A stretch of 64,000 bases of DNA from an uncultured Ruthenibacterium sp. (GTDB taxonomy: Bacteria; Bacillota; Clostridia; Oscillospirales; Ruminococcaceae). The translations under genes and the position numbers were made by a program. Where the stretch lies: assembly GCA_910587145.1 (NCBI GenBank), contig CAJUMH010000001.1, positions 16,465 through 80,464 of the forward strand, in the 5' to 3' direction. The notes beneath the pieces are model-generated. The model saw only the letters and a list, made by a program, of their open reading frames with translations. It was not told the DNA's origin and did no database searches. Positions 1 to 9,169 of the stretch are shown here, in pieces. The first letter of the stretch is position 1. Each line of letters begins with the position of its first letter.

Positions 1-60
1 CTTCCCTTTGCTTCCCTTTGCTTCCCTTTGCTTCCCTTTGCTTCCCTTTGCTTCCTTTTG
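1..60. repeat. 10-bp tandem repeat (cttccctttg)
   Basis: Five perfect copies of cttccctttg are followed by a sixth with one mismatch (cttccttttg). The array runs into the left edge of the window, so its true length is unknown. There are no spacers, so this is a simple minisatellite and not a CRISPR array. Similar pyrimidine-rich arrays recur elsewhere in the window. Confidence 0.95.
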
Positions 61-84
61 ACTTTTCCCTTTGAACGCACAATG

Positions 85-145
85 GCCGGCACATTCCAAA
101 ACGCGCGGGCCTTCTCGGAATGTGCCGGCTGCTTTTCTTTTTTCT
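85..145 (+). terminator. Rho-independent terminator of an upstream gene
   Basis: A 13-bp perfect stem (positions 85-97 pairing with 117-129) is followed by a T-rich run on the plus strand. It would end transcription entering from the left of the window, and it separates that transcript from the promoter at 175. Confidence 0.75.
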
Positions 146-174
146 TTTTTCAGAAACGCTTTTCTCTTTTCAAG

Positions 175-203
175 TTGACACTTTGTCCGCCTTATGGTAT
201 AGT
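175..203 (+). promoter_or_regulatory. Sigma-A promoter of the AbrB-like gene
   Basis: TTGACA (175-180) and TATAGT (198-203) are separated by exactly 17 bases. The start codon lies about 45 bases downstream of the -10 box, behind a G-rich ribosome binding site. Confidence 0.85.
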
Positions 204-249
204 TCGTATAACAAATCGCACTTTCAACACAAAGCAGGGGGGATAAAAA

Positions 250-468
250 ATGACTGGGCCAAAGGGAAAATACGCATGGACGGCCACTGTGGGAGAAAAG
301 GGACAGATCGTCATTCCGAAGCAGGCGCGCGAGCTGTTTGAGATTCGGCCCGGGGATACGCTGCTGATCCTCGGCGATGAAAAGCGCGGCATTGCGATTC
401 CGCCAAAGGGCGCTTTTGCCGAACTGTTCGATGCGGCATTTCAGGAAAAGGGCGGCGCGCGCGAGTAA
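250..468 (+). CDS. AbrB/MazE/SpoVT-type transcriptional regulator
   Basis: A 72-residue protein made almost entirely of one swapped-hairpin AbrB DNA-binding domain. Residues 13-45 contain the family hallmarks: a strand ending GEKGQIVIPKQAR, then RPGDTLLILGD. Such proteins dimerise and bind DNA as transition-state regulators or as antitoxins. No toxin gene sits beside it, so an autonomous regulator is more likely. It has its own strong promoter and a GGGGGG ribosome binding site, and it is monocistronic. The domain call is firm; the target genes cannot be told from the sequence. Confidence 0.88.
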   Translation: MTGPKGKYAWTATVGEKGQIVIPKQARELFEIRPGDTLLILGDEKRGIAIPPKGAFAELFDAAFQEKGGARE

Positions 469-599
469 AAACGTTGCCTGTTTTTGCATTCCCGCTCATG
501 GACGTACAAACGCGATGCTTCCGGCAGTCGCAGCTGTCGAACACGGAAATACGGTTCGCTTCTATTCCATGGAAGTGATGCTATAAAACAATTTATCCG

Positions 600-652
600 G
601 GTAAAAAAAACAGAGATGGGCGCGCTGCAAAAAGGGATCTTGCAGCGCGCCC
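600..652 (-). terminator. Terminator downstream of the 93-residue remnant gene
   Basis: A 13-bp perfect inverted repeat (618-630 with 640-652, loop of 9) is followed, read on the minus strand, by a run of eight T at 602-609. It lies 38 bases past the stop of the minus-strand gene ending at 691. Confidence 0.8.
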
Positions 653-690
653 TGCTTCATAAGCAAGCCGCTGGTTTTGTGTTCGATCTC

Positions 691-972
691 TTACTGCTTT
701 TGCAGCAGCTCTTTGTATTTGGGACGATCCGCTTCGGGATCATTCAGCGCCGTCATGGCCTGTTCAATAGACCATCCCATATTATTCACCAGATTTTGTA
801 TGGATGCAGCCATGTTTTGAAATGCGCCTTCGGCACGGCCTTTTTCCATACCTTTTTCCATACCCTTTTCCATGCCGCGTTCCCATATGCCTTTACTCAA
901 ATTGCACACACCCTGCACCTCCATTTCCATCTCGTGTGTCATTGCAAGATCAAAATCCTGCCGCTCACCCAT
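691..972 (-). pseudogene. C-terminal remnant of an Rpn/PD-(D/E)XK transposase-family protein
   Basis: A 93-residue open frame with a good ribosome binding site (GGAGG, 8 bases before the ATG) and its own terminator. It contains a CNLSKGIWERG segment and then the repeated pentapeptide-like run EKGMEKGMEKGR (about residues 31-45). In gut Clostridia this combination forms the C-terminus of roughly 300-residue Rpn-family/PD-(D/E)XK putative transposases. The catalytic N-terminal nuclease domain is absent, so I call it a decayed remnant, although the frame could still be translated. The family assignment rests on remembered similarity and is moderate. Confidence 0.5.
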
Positions 973-1079
973 TTAAACCGCCTCCCATTCCTGCAGGAGA
1001 GCTGTAAAATCCCGTTCTGCCCGAAGCCCTCCAAATGGGATCGGCAGCCTCGCCATGAGCTTTTTGTTGGCGCGAGCCT

Positions 1080-1790
1080 CTACGCCCCGCCGGCGTTCTC
1101 CTCGCTGAAATGCAGCTCCAGTGTGCGCAGCGCGGCAAGCAGCTCCTCGCTGTCGGCACCGCCCCAATCCTGCACGGTATACAGGTGCGTCTCCACCACA
1201 TAGCCGTCCAGCGCATAAAACGCACAATGCAAAAACCACAGCTCCTCCGAGCCGTCCATCCATGTATTCAAATGCAGCACGCGCAGCGGGCGGCCGTCCA
1301 GCTCCAGATCGTCGGCCGCCGCGTCCTCCGGCGATGCTCCGTCGCCCTGATAGGGCGCGAGCATTTCCGCAGAAAACGGCGCCGCGGCATCTGCCGCCCG
1401 CCAAAGGCGCGGAAATTCGGCAATTTTAGCGTCCCCGCGCGAAAAAGTGATATACTGATCGAACTGCCAGCTCTCCGGCACGTGCAGCACCACCAGCGCC
1501 TTTTCGCCTTCGGCGCCGCCCGCCTCGGTAATGGGCAGCGAAATAAAGCTGGGCCCCGCGCTCATCACGATTGGGGGCGGTTCGCTCCCCTCCGGCTCCT
1601 GCCCGCTCGCCGCATCGAACACCTCCGGCGGCGTTTGGGGCGCAGACGACGCAGGCAGCGGCAGCGGCTCCGAGGCAGCAGACGCCGGCACAGAGCCGCT
1701 TTGCCCGCTGGAGGAAGACGGCGTGCTTTTGCAGGCAGAGCATAAAAGCGCGGCGCACAGGCACAGCGCGGCGATTTTGAGCTTTTTCAT
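1080..1790 (-). CDS. Putative lipoprotein of unknown function
   Basis: A 236-residue secreted protein. The N-terminus is a lipoprotein signal: two lysines, a hydrophobic stretch and the lipobox LCSAC with the modified cysteine at residue 20. A Ser/Pro/Ala-rich linker (about residues 21-70) follows, then a globular domain with no family I recognise. The start was chosen at the ATG behind GGAGG with 7-base spacing; the open frame extends further upstream but that part has no signal peptide. It lies between glpK and the nuclease remnant, all on the minus strand. Expected location is the outer face of the membrane. Confidence 0.8.
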   Translation of the reverse strand: MKKLKIAALCLCAALLCSACKSTPSSSSGQSGSVPASAASEPLPLPASSAPQTPPEVFDAASGQEPEGSEPPPIVMSAGPSFISLPITEAGGAEGEKALVVLHVPESWQFDQYITFSRGDAKIAEFPRLWRAADAAAPFSAEMLAPYQGDGASPEDAAADDLELDGRPLRVLHLNTWMDGSEELWFLHCAFYALDGYVVETHLYTVQDWGGADSEELLAALRTLELHFSEENAGGA

Positions 1791-1938
1791 CCAATAACCT
1801 CCCCGGCGCCGGCGGCTGCGGCCACCGGCAAACGCACAAATCGTATCCATTCCGCCGCAGGCATCCCAAAGCCATCGCGCCGTAGCGCCCCGTGCGGGAA
1901 ACGGCTCCCGGGCCGGCACACACGAAAAGCGGCGAGCC

Positions 1939-3420
1939 TTACGCCCAGTCTCTGGCACGCTCCACGGCTTTGTGCCAGCCGTCCACCAGCCCTCTGGCCG
2001 TTTCTGCGTCCATCTGCGGCTCGTACAGCCGGTCGAGCGTCCACTGGCCTTTGATGTCGTCCAGATCCTTCCATACTCCCACGGCAAGGCCCGCAAGATA
2101 GGCCGCACCCAGCGCCGTTGTCTCGCGGATCATCGGGCGGCGCACCGTTACGCCTGTAATGTCCGCCTGGAACTGCATCAGCAGATTGTTTGCCGAGGCG
2201 CCGCCGTCCACCTTCAATTCACGAAAACAGACGCCGCTGTCCGCCTGCATGGCCGTCAGCACGTCCATGGTCTGGTATGCGATGCCCTCCAGCGCCGCGC
2301 GGATGATGTGGTTGCGCCCCGCGCCCCGCGTGAGGCCAAGAATCGCGCCGCGCGCGTACATATCCCAGTGCGGTGCGCCCAGCCCCGTAAAGGCGGGCAC
2401 CACATATACGCCCGCGCTGTCCGGCACCTTGCCCGCAAAGTATTCGCTGTCGGCGCTCTCGTTGATCAGTTTCATCTCGTCGCGCAGCCACTGGATCACC
2501 GCGCCGCCCACAAATACACTGCCCTCCAGCGCATAGGTCACCTTGCCGCCAAGGCCCACGGCAACGGTTGTGAGCAGGCCGTTTTTGCTGTTTACCGGCT
2601 CCGCTCCCGTATTCATCAGCATAAAGCAGCCCGTACCGTAGGTGTTTTTTACATCGCCGCGCGCAAAGCACGTTTGCCCGAACAGCGCGGCCTGCTGGTC
2701 GCCCGCCGCGCCCGCAATGGGGATCTCGGCCCCGCCGATGCTTGCCTTGCCGTACACCATGCTGGAATCGCACACCTTCGGCAGCATGCACATCGGAATG
2801 CCCAGCAGTGCGCAGATATCCCCGTCCCATTCCAGCGTGTGGATGTTGAACAGCATGGTGCGCGAGGCGTTCGTCACATCCGTCACATGCGCCGCACCGT
2901 TCGTCAGCTTCCAGATCAGCCAGGTATCCACTGTGCCGAACAGCAGCTCGCCGCGCTCGGCACGTTCTTGCGCGCCCTCCACATGGTCGAGGATCCAGCG
3001 GATCTTGGTCGCGCTGAAATACGCATCAATGCGCAGGCCGGTTTTTTCGCGGATCATTTCGGCATGGCCCTGCTTCTCCAGCTCGGTGCAGAAATCGGAG
3101 GTGCGGCGGCACTGCCACACAATGGCGTTATATACGGGGCGGCCCGTGGCTTTGTCCCACACGATGGTTGTCTCACGCTGGTTCGTAATGCCGATGCCCG
3201 CGATCTCGCCTGCATCCAGCCCGCTGCGCGCCAGCACCTCGATCAGAACACCGTACTGCGAGGCATAGATCTCCAGCGGATCATGCTCCACCCAGCCGGC
3301 TTTGGGATAGTGCTGCGTAAACTCCTTCTGCGCCATATTCACGATATTCTGGTGCTCGTCGAACAGGATGGCACGGCTGGAGGTCGTGCCCTGATCGAGG
3401 GCCATGATATATTTGCTCAT
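1939..3420 (-). CDS. glpK: Glycerol kinase
   Basis: A 493-residue FGGY-family carbohydrate kinase of normal full length. It opens with the phosphate-binding motif ALDQGTTSSRAILFD. Further GlpK features are GWVEHDP, GITNQRETT, a central GAAGDQQAALFGQ and the C-terminal adenosine motif DGGASANNLLMQFQAD. It phosphorylates glycerol to sn-glycerol-3-phosphate for lipid synthesis or catabolism. No glycerol facilitator or glycerol-3-phosphate dehydrogenase is adjacent in the window; a RidA-like gene lies upstream on the same strand. Confidence 0.97.
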   Translation of the reverse strand: MSKYIMALDQGTTSSRAILFDEHQNIVNMAQKEFTQHYPKAGWVEHDPLEIYASQYGVLIEVLARSGLDAGEIAGIGITNQRETTIVWDKATGRPVYNAIVWQCRRTSDFCTELEKQGHAEMIREKTGLRIDAYFSATKIRWILDHVEGAQERAERGELLFGTVDTWLIWKLTNGAAHVTDVTNASRTMLFNIHTLEWDGDICALLGIPMCMLPKVCDSSMVYGKASIGGAEIPIAGAAGDQQAALFGQTCFARGDVKNTYGTGCFMLMNTGAEPVNSKNGLLTTVAVGLGGKVTYALEGSVFVGGAVIQWLRDEMKLINESADSEYFAGKVPDSAGVYVVPAFTGLGAPHWDMYARGAILGLTRGAGRNHIIRAALEGIAYQTMDVLTAMQADSGVCFRELKVDGGASANNLLMQFQADITGVTVRRPMIRETTALGAAYLAGLAVGVWKDLDDIKGQWTLDRLYEPQMDAETARGLVDGWHKAVERARDWA

Positions 3421-3546
3421 ACCTTCGATTCCTTTCTTTTTTTGGGGATCGTTTTGGAAAAACGGCCGCGGCTTTCGGCTTCGGCGAGGGGCCTATGCGC
3501 GGCGAAGGGCGGTGCCCGGGCCGGTTTGCGGCGCCGGCGCCGTTTT

Positions 3547-3894
3547 TTACAGCGCCGCGACCACAGAGATCTTGATCTTATACTCCGGCACGGCCAGCGC
3601 GCCGCCCGTTACACTGCGCGCGGGCTCGCACCCGTCCACAATCCACGAATCCCACACGGCGTTGAATTCGCCGTAATCCGCCATATCGGCCAGCGTGACG
3701 GTTGCCGTCAGCACACGGGAGCGGTCTGTGCCGTTGCGCGCAAGAATGTTGTCGATCACATGCATTACGTCCTTTGTCTGCCCTGTGATATCGGCCTCCA
3801 GATCGGTGGTGGTAATGCCGCTGGTGTATACAAGCCCGCCGTGCACCACACTCAGCGAGCGGCGTCCGTTTGCTCCGTTGCGTTTGATTTCCAT
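3547..3894 (-). CDS. RidA family protein (YjgF/YER057c/UK114-like)
   Basis: A 115-residue single-domain protein with the RidA fold signature: an N-terminal GLVYTSGITTTD strand-turn, Q-T-x-D-V followed by a helix (about residues 37-52), and a C-terminal ALAVPEYKIKISVVAAL segment. Canonical RidA hydrolyses reactive enamine/imine intermediates and carries an essential Arg near residue 105. Here the equivalent area reads EPARSVTGGALA, so an arginine is present, but I cannot confirm its position by eye. The start is the ATG behind GGAGG with 7-base spacing. It probably precedes glpK in transcription, about 125 bases apart. Confidence 0.85.
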   Translation of the reverse strand: MEIKRNGANGRRSLSVVHGGLVYTSGITTTDLEADITGQTKDVMHVIDNILARNGTDRSRVLTATVTLADMADYGEFNAVWDSWIVDGCEPARSVTGGALAVPEYKIKISVVAAL

Positions 3895-3988
3895 GTTGTT
3901 GCCTCCGTTCCTTTTTTGTGCAAATTTCCGCGTCCGCGCAATTTTTGCCCGTGGCGCCCGCAAAAGAAAAAAATCTTTTATTTTGGGT

Positions 3989-4004
3989 GCAAAGTTGCTA
4001 TAAT
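3989..4004 (+). promoter_or_regulatory. Extended -10 promoter of the carboxypeptidase gene
   Basis: TATAAT at 3999-4004 is preceded by TGC, giving an extended -10 element. The -35 region is weak (ctttta-like). It lies about 80 bases upstream of the start at 4085. Confidence 0.6.
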
Positions 4005-4084
4005 ATAAAGTAGGGGGATCAGCGCTTCGCCCGGGCGCGGCGTTTCTACTTCCTATCATACCATTTTTTACGAGGAATTTCTAC

Positions 4085-5641
4085 ATGAAAAATCGCCTTG
4101 CCGCATTTCTTGTTCTGATTTTTTGCGCCGCGCTGTTCGCTCCGGCGGCCGGGGCGGCCGGATACCCTCTGCCGGAGGGTGTGGAGGTCACGGCGCAGGC
4201 CGCCTGTTTTATCAATCTGGATACCGGGATCGTGATGTTTGAACGAAACGCAGACGAGGCGCGCAGCATTGCCAGCCTCACCAAGCTGATGACTGCGCTG
4301 CTGCTGGTGGAAAACGTCGAGGATCTTTCCGGCACGATGATCACCGCCGAGCGCAGCCTGTATGTGCCGCCCATTACCACGCCCGGCTCGTCCAATGCGG
4401 ATATCCGCCCGGGCGAATCGGTGAGCGCTCTGAACATGCTGTACGCAATGCTGCTGCCCAGCGGCAACGAGGCGGCCGAGGCCGTGGGCTACTACCTTGG
4501 CAACGGCAATCTAAACAACTTTTTTGCGCTGATGAACGCGCGCGCCGCTGAGCTGGGCTGCACAAACACGCATTTTGCCAGCACGAACGGCCTGCAGGAG
4601 ATGGACGCGGGCAACTATTCCAGCGCGCGCGACGTGGCGCGGGTCGCCGCGGCATGCTGGAAGCATGAGATCTTCCGCACCGTGGCGGGCACCGTTACCC
4701 ATCAGATGCCTGCCACCGAGAACCCCAGCCACGCCGCGCCGTACAATATTCAAAATACCAACCGCATGCTTGTCAGTTCGTCTGGCGTGTACCGCGCCTA
4801 CATTCGGGGCCTCAAAACCGGCTCCACGCCGGCGGCGGGGCGCTGCTTTGCCTCCGTGGCCGTCAATGACCGCGGCGAAACCTATCTGGGCGTCGTGCTC
4901 GGCACGCCGTGGGACGTGCCGCCCACCGAATACGCTTATTCCTTTTACGATACCGCCGCCATTTACGATTGGATCTTCGCAAATTATTCCGTGCGCCCCT
5001 CCATCGACGTCGGCTCGCCCGTAACGGAGATCCGCGTAAATTACTGCTCCGATCTGGATACGCTGATGCTGTACCCTGCCGACGATCTGCGCACCGTACT
5101 GCCGAACGGCGACGATTCGCTGCTGGAAAAAGCATTCGATGTGCCGGAGAGCGTGGACGCCCCGGTTCAGATGGGCGACGCGGTGGGAACGGTAACGCTT
5201 ACGCTGAACGGCGATCTGATCGGCACGGTGGATCTGGTTGCGGGGCAGGACGTGGCACGCAGCGATTTTTTATACGCGCTCGCGCAGGTAAAGGCTTTTT
5301 TTCAAAGTTTATACTTCCGAGTGGTTTGTATTCTGACGGCGGTCTTCCTTGCCGGCTATGCGCTGCTTACGGTGTGGCTGCACCGGCGTGAACGGAACCG
5401 GCGGCGCGCCGGAGCACGCGGCAGTATCCCCCGGCAGGGCAGCGCTTCCCGGCAGGGCGGCGCGCCCCGGCCGAATGCCCCATCCCGGCAAAGCGGCGCG
5501 GGGGCGGGCGGCCGAAGCGCCCGGGCCGCGCGGGAAGGCTTCCCGGCGGAGAATGCCGTTTCTCCGTTTGCCGCAGACGGTGCGGACGATTTCGATCCCG
5601 GCTTTTGGGACGACGATTTCTTTGATCCGCAGGATCTTTAA
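4085..5641 (+). CDS. D-alanyl-D-alanine carboxypeptidase (DacF type, S11 family)
   Basis: A 518-residue low-molecular-weight penicillin-binding protein that trims the terminal D-Ala from peptidoglycan stem peptides. A signal peptide (residues 1-25) is followed by the S11 catalytic motifs: SLTK (S64, K67), SGN (S126-N128) and KTG (K244-G246). A C-terminal PBP5-like beta domain (about 310-400) follows. Then comes a membrane segment near residues 405-430, rather than the usual amphipathic anchor, and an Arg/Gly/Ser/Pro-rich disordered tail of about 90 residues ending in acidic, aromatic sequence. The long cytoplasmic tail is unusual for this family. Confidence 0.93.
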   Translation: MKNRLAAFLVLIFCAALFAPAAGAAGYPLPEGVEVTAQAACFINLDTGIVMFERNADEARSIASLTKLMTALLLVENVEDLSGTMITAERSLYVPPITTPGSSNADIRPGESVSALNMLYAMLLPSGNEAAEAVGYYLGNGNLNNFFALMNARAAELGCTNTHFASTNGLQEMDAGNYSSARDVARVAAACWKHEIFRTVAGTVTHQMPATENPSHAAPYNIQNTNRMLVSSSGVYRAYIRGLKTGSTPAAGRCFASVAVNDRGETYLGVVLGTPWDVPPTEYAYSFYDTAAIYDWIFANYSVRPSIDVGSPVTEIRVNYCSDLDTLMLYPADDLRTVLPNGDDSLLEKAFDVPESVDAPVQMGDAVGTVTLTLNGDLIGTVDLVAGQDVARSDFLYALAQVKAFFQSLYFRVVCILTAVFLAGYALLTVWLHRRERNRRRAGARGSIPRQGSASRQGGAPRPNAPSRQSGAGAGGRSARAAREGFPAENAVSPFAADGADDFDPGFWDDDFFDPQDL

Positions 5642-5677
5642 AAACATTTCAGTCAAAGCAGTTCAGCGGAGGTTTTC

Positions 5678-7456
5678 ATGGAAAAGCCACAGTCTTCACA
5701 CGCCACCGGCGCGCTTTTGCACCGGTTCTGGCCGTACCTGGCCCGGTACAAGGGCGTTTTGTGCTTCGATCTGTTCTGCGCCGCGCTCACCTCGGTGTGC
5801 GAGCTGGTGCTGCCAATGATCATGCGCGCCATCACCAACCGGGGCGCGAGCGATCTTGCCGGTCTCACCACCGGCTACATCCTGCGCGTGGGCGCGCTGT
5901 ACCTTGTACTGCGGCTCATCGACGGCGCGGCCAACTACTTTATGGCCAACACCGGGCATGTAATGGGCACGCGCATTGAAACGGATATGCGGCGCGACGC
6001 GTTCGATCACCTGCAGAAGCTTTCGGACAGTTATTTTGCCAACACCAAGGTGGGCCAGATCATGGGCCGCATCACCAACGATCTGTTCGATGTTACAGAG
6101 TTTGCGCACCATTGCCCGGAAGAGTTTTTCATCGCGGCGCTGAAGGGCGTAATCTCGTTTGTCATTTTAGCGGGCATCGATCTTCGGCTCACGCTCATCA
6201 TCTTTCTGGTGGTGCCGGTGATGCTGGTGTGCTGCACGCGCTTTAACCACATGGTGCGCGTTACCATGCGCCGGCAGCGCAGCCAGATCGGCGAGCTGAA
6301 CGCCCGTATTGAAGACAGCCTGCTGGGAGAACGCGTGGTAAAGGCGTTTGGCGGCGAGGATCTGGAGCGCGCAAAATTCGAGCGGGACAATCTGGCCTTT
6401 CTCGGCATCAAAAAAGAGATGTACCGCTGGATGGCCGCGTTCAACACCTCCACCCGCCTGTTTGACGGGCTGATGTACCTTGTTGTAATCGTGGCGGGCG
6501 GGCTGTTTTTGCGCAGCGGTGCGATCTCCCCCGGCGATCTTGTCGCGTACATGCTGTATGTTTCCACAATGCTCACCACGATCCGGCGCATCATCGAGTT
6601 TGCCGAGCAGTTCCAGCGCGGTATTACGGGCATCGAGCGCTTTTGCGAGATCATGGACGCCGAAGTGGATATTTTTGATGACGAGAACGCCGTTGCGCTC
6701 GAACACGTAGAGGGGCGCATCACGTTTGAAAACGTTTCGTTTGAATACCCCGACGATCACAACAAGGTGCTGCGCGATCTGAACCTCACCGTTCGCCCCG
6801 GCGAAAGGCTTGCGCTGGTGGGGCCCTCGGGCGGCGGCAAAACCACGCTGTGCAGCCTGATCCCGCGCTTTTACGACGCAACGTCCGGCCGGGTATGCAT
6901 CGACGGGCACAACGTAAAAACCGTTACGCTCGCATCCCTGCGCCGCGCTGTGGGCATTGTGCAGCAGGATGTTTACTTATTCAGCGGCTCCGTGTACGAA
7001 AATATTCTGTACGGCCGCCCCGACGCCACGCGCGCGGAGGTGGAGCAGGCCGCGGCACAGGCCGGCGCGCACGATTTTATTCTGGCCCTGCCGCAGGGCT
7101 ACGATTCCTATGTGGGCGAGCGCGGCGTAAAGCTCTCGGGCGGGCAAAAGCAGCGCATTTCCATCGCGCGGGTATTTTTGAAAAATCCGCCCATCCTGAT
7201 TTTGGACGAGGCGACGAGCGCGCTGGACAACGAGAGCGAGCAGCTTGTGGGCCAAAGCCTTGCGCGGCTTGCCCGCGGCCGTACCACGCTCACCATCGCC
7301 CACCGTTTAACGACCATCCAGCACGCCGACCGCATTCTGGTACTGGGCGAAAACGGCATCGAGGAGGAGGGCACGCACGAGGAGCTGCTGGCCCTCGGCG
7401 GCATCTATCACAGGCTGTGGACCGGCGCCGCCGCGCTGGATGCGCCAACGGTTTGA
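5678..7456 (+). CDS. ABC exporter, fused membrane and ATPase domains (MsbA/LmrA-like)
   Basis: A 592-residue half-transporter that would act as a dimer. Residues 15-320 form the six-helix type-IV exporter membrane domain. The C-terminal half is the ATPase: Walker A GPSGGGKTT at residues 382-390, signature LSGGQKQR near 486, Walker B ILILDEATSALD near 510 and the H-loop histidine in TIAHRL. The substrate cannot be read from the sequence; lipids, peptides and drugs are all exported by relatives. It starts 36 bases after the carboxypeptidase stop and is probably co-transcribed with it. Confidence 0.94.
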   Translation: MEKPQSSHATGALLHRFWPYLARYKGVLCFDLFCAALTSVCELVLPMIMRAITNRGASDLAGLTTGYILRVGALYLVLRLIDGAANYFMANTGHVMGTRIETDMRRDAFDHLQKLSDSYFANTKVGQIMGRITNDLFDVTEFAHHCPEEFFIAALKGVISFVILAGIDLRLTLIIFLVVPVMLVCCTRFNHMVRVTMRRQRSQIGELNARIEDSLLGERVVKAFGGEDLERAKFERDNLAFLGIKKEMYRWMAAFNTSTRLFDGLMYLVVIVAGGLFLRSGAISPGDLVAYMLYVSTMLTTIRRIIEFAEQFQRGITGIERFCEIMDAEVDIFDDENAVALEHVEGRITFENVSFEYPDDHNKVLRDLNLTVRPGERLALVGPSGGGKTTLCSLIPRFYDATSGRVCIDGHNVKTVTLASLRRAVGIVQQDVYLFSGSVYENILYGRPDATRAEVEQAAAQAGAHDFILALPQGYDSYVGERGVKLSGGQKQRISIARVFLKNPPILILDEATSALDNESEQLVGQSLARLARGRTTLTIAHRLTTIQHADRILVLGENGIEEEGTHEELLALGGIYHRLWTGAAALDAPTV

Positions 7457-7519
7457 ACCCCCCTGGCCTTTGCTGCCGCTTCGCGGCCTGTATGCCCGGT
7501 TCTGTATACTCAATTCTCA

Positions 7520-7655
7520 TGCTCGATCTGTACGTTCGATCGGCACGCTTGATTCCCGCGCCCGATCGGCACCTTGATTTCCATACCCAATCTGCACGCT
7601 TGATTTCCATGCCCAATCCGCACGACCGCTTCTCATACCCGACCTGCACGCTCAA
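7520..7655. repeat. Degenerate 26-bp tandem repeat between ABC exporter and glycosyltransferase
   Basis: Five imperfect units are anchored on gatcggcacgctTGATTTCC-like blocks, with the shared gcac core at 7543, 7569, 7594, 7620 and 7646 (spacing 25-26). The array occupies almost the whole gap and ends just before the ribosome binding site of the next gene. No open frame of interest crosses it. Confidence 0.8.
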
Positions 7656-7672
7656 AGAAATGGAGGAAAACC

Positions 7673-8476
7673 GTGGAACAGCCGCTCGTCACCGTTATCA
7701 TCCCCGTGTACAATGCCGCGCCGGACCTTGCGCGCTGCATCGAAAGTGTGCGCAAGCAATCCTACCGCAACCTCGAGATCTTTCTCATCAACGACGGCAG
7801 CACGGACGCCTCCGGCCCCATCTGCCATATGTACGGCCGCATCGATCCGCGCATTCACGTGATCGAACAGGAAAATTCCGGCGTTTCCGCCGCGCGCAAC
7901 GCGGGCATCTCTGCCGCGCGCGGCAAATATCTGCAATTTGTGGACAGCGACGATTACCTTGCGCCGGACGCCACTGCCGCGCTGCTGCTGCGGGCCGAGC
8001 GCGCGGGCGCCGATCTTGTCGTCGCGCACTACTACCGCATCGACGGCAAAAACAAAACGTCGCACGGTTTTTTAAAACGGCAGGATGTGATGGATCAGAA
8101 GGAATTCGCGCGTGAACTGATGGACGAGCCCGCCAGCTTTTATTACGGCGTTCTGTGGAACAAGCTGTACCGCACGGCCATCATTCGCGATAACGGCATT
8201 CTGTGCCGCGAGGAACTGAACTGGAGCGAGGATTTTTTGTTTAATTTAGAGTACATTCGCTATGCGCACCGCTTTTGCGCCGTAACAAAGCCGATTTATT
8301 ACTATGTCAGCAACGAAAAAAGCATCACCCACACGCAGATCGATTTTGTCAGCGTTGTGCGCACCAAATCAAGGCTGTTTGCATATTACAAAAGCCTGTA
8401 CGAAAGCCTCGATCTGTACGAAAAATTCAAGCCGCAGATCTACAAATATCTTGTTGCCACCGCAGAGCATCCGTAA
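7673..8476 (+). CDS. Family-2 glycosyltransferase
   Basis: A 267-residue GT-A-fold glycosyltransferase. It opens with VTVIIPVYNAAPDLARCIES, has the nucleotide-binding NDGSTDAS near residue 41 and the metal-binding VDSDD near residue 90, then a variable acceptor domain. There are no membrane segments, so it is cytoplasmic or membrane-associated. It starts at GTG behind GGAGG with 5-base spacing. Relatives are often about 320 residues, and the abrupt end suggests either a short family member or loss of the C-terminal tail. It probably serves cell-surface polysaccharide synthesis; donor and acceptor are unknown. Confidence 0.9.
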   Translation: MEQPLVTVIIPVYNAAPDLARCIESVRKQSYRNLEIFLINDGSTDASGPICHMYGRIDPRIHVIEQENSGVSAARNAGISAARGKYLQFVDSDDYLAPDATAALLLRAERAGADLVVAHYYRIDGKNKTSHGFLKRQDVMDQKEFARELMDEPASFYYGVLWNKLYRTAIIRDNGILCREELNWSEDFLFNLEYIRYAHRFCAVTKPIYYYVSNEKSITHTQIDFVSVVRTKSRLFAYYKSLYESLDLYEKFKPQIYKYLVATAEHP

Positions 8477-8521
8477 CGCCCTGCGCGGCCATACAAAAAC
8501 ATTCAAAAGGGGATCGATCCG

Positions 8522-9070
8522 ATGAGCTATCAGCAAATGCTGGAAACACGCCAGAGCTGCCGCGCCTACGACCCTGCGCGCATTCCCTCGCACGAGGCGC
8601 TGGAGCAGCTGTTGCAGGCCGCACGCCTTGCGCCAAGCGCCTGCAACAGCCAGCCGTACCATTTTTACATCGCGCAGGGCGAGGCTGCCCGCGCCGTGGG
8701 CGAAACGACGCGCAGCATGGGCATGAACGCCTTTACGGCAGAGGTTCCAGCCTTTTTTGTCGTTGCCGAGCAGCCCTACAACGCCAGCGCCGCCGTGGGC
8801 GCGCGCATGAAAAAGCAGGATTACCGCGCGGCGGATATCGGCCTGGCGGTATCGCAGCTGATCTACCGCGCGCACGAGCTGGGCCTTGCCACATGCATTC
8901 TCGGCTGGTTCGACGAAAAGGCCCTGCAGCGGCTTACCGGCACGGCCGAGCGCATCCGGCTGGTGGTTGCCGTAGGCTATGCCAAGGAGGGCGACGCTTT
9001 GCGCGCCAAAAAGCGCAAAGCGCCCGAGGAACTGGCCACCTGGCTTTCCCAAAGGCCGGAGGGCCGATAA
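8522..9070 (+). CDS. Nitroreductase family protein
   Basis: A 182-residue flavin (FMN) enzyme of the nitroreductase superfamily. N-terminal RQSCRAYDPARIPS and LAPSACNSQPYHF form the FMN-binding region, and the C-terminal VVAVGYAKEGDALRAKKRK matches the family's terminal strand and basic tail. Length is normal. Members reduce nitro compounds, quinones or unsaturated bonds using NAD(P)H; the physiological substrate is not evident. It has an AGGGGATC ribosome binding site and lies 45 bases after the glycosyltransferase. Confidence 0.9.
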   Translation: MSYQQMLETRQSCRAYDPARIPSHEALEQLLQAARLAPSACNSQPYHFYIAQGEAARAVGETTRSMGMNAFTAEVPAFFVVAEQPYNASAAVGARMKKQDYRAADIGLAVSQLIYRAHELGLATCILGWFDEKALQRLTGTAERIRLVVAVGYAKEGDALRAKKRKAPEELATWLSQRPEGR

Positions 9071-9169
9071 AAAAGAAGTCATTTTCTCCCCGCGCGGGGA
9101 AGACGCAGCGCCCGAGTTTGGCTGCGTTCCCACAGTCCGTCCGCTTTGCGGCAGAGTTTGGAGGTTTTT

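Noticed and set aside
1..60. Possible CRISPR or origin iterons
   Set aside because: 10-base pyrimidine repeats without spacers, and no dnaA, rep or DnaA boxes.
1972..4008. 678-codon open frame on the plus strand opposite glpK
   Set aside because: It is antisense to a full-length glycerol kinase, has no ribosome binding site and reads as His/Arg/Ala-rich sequence, a by-product of high GC.
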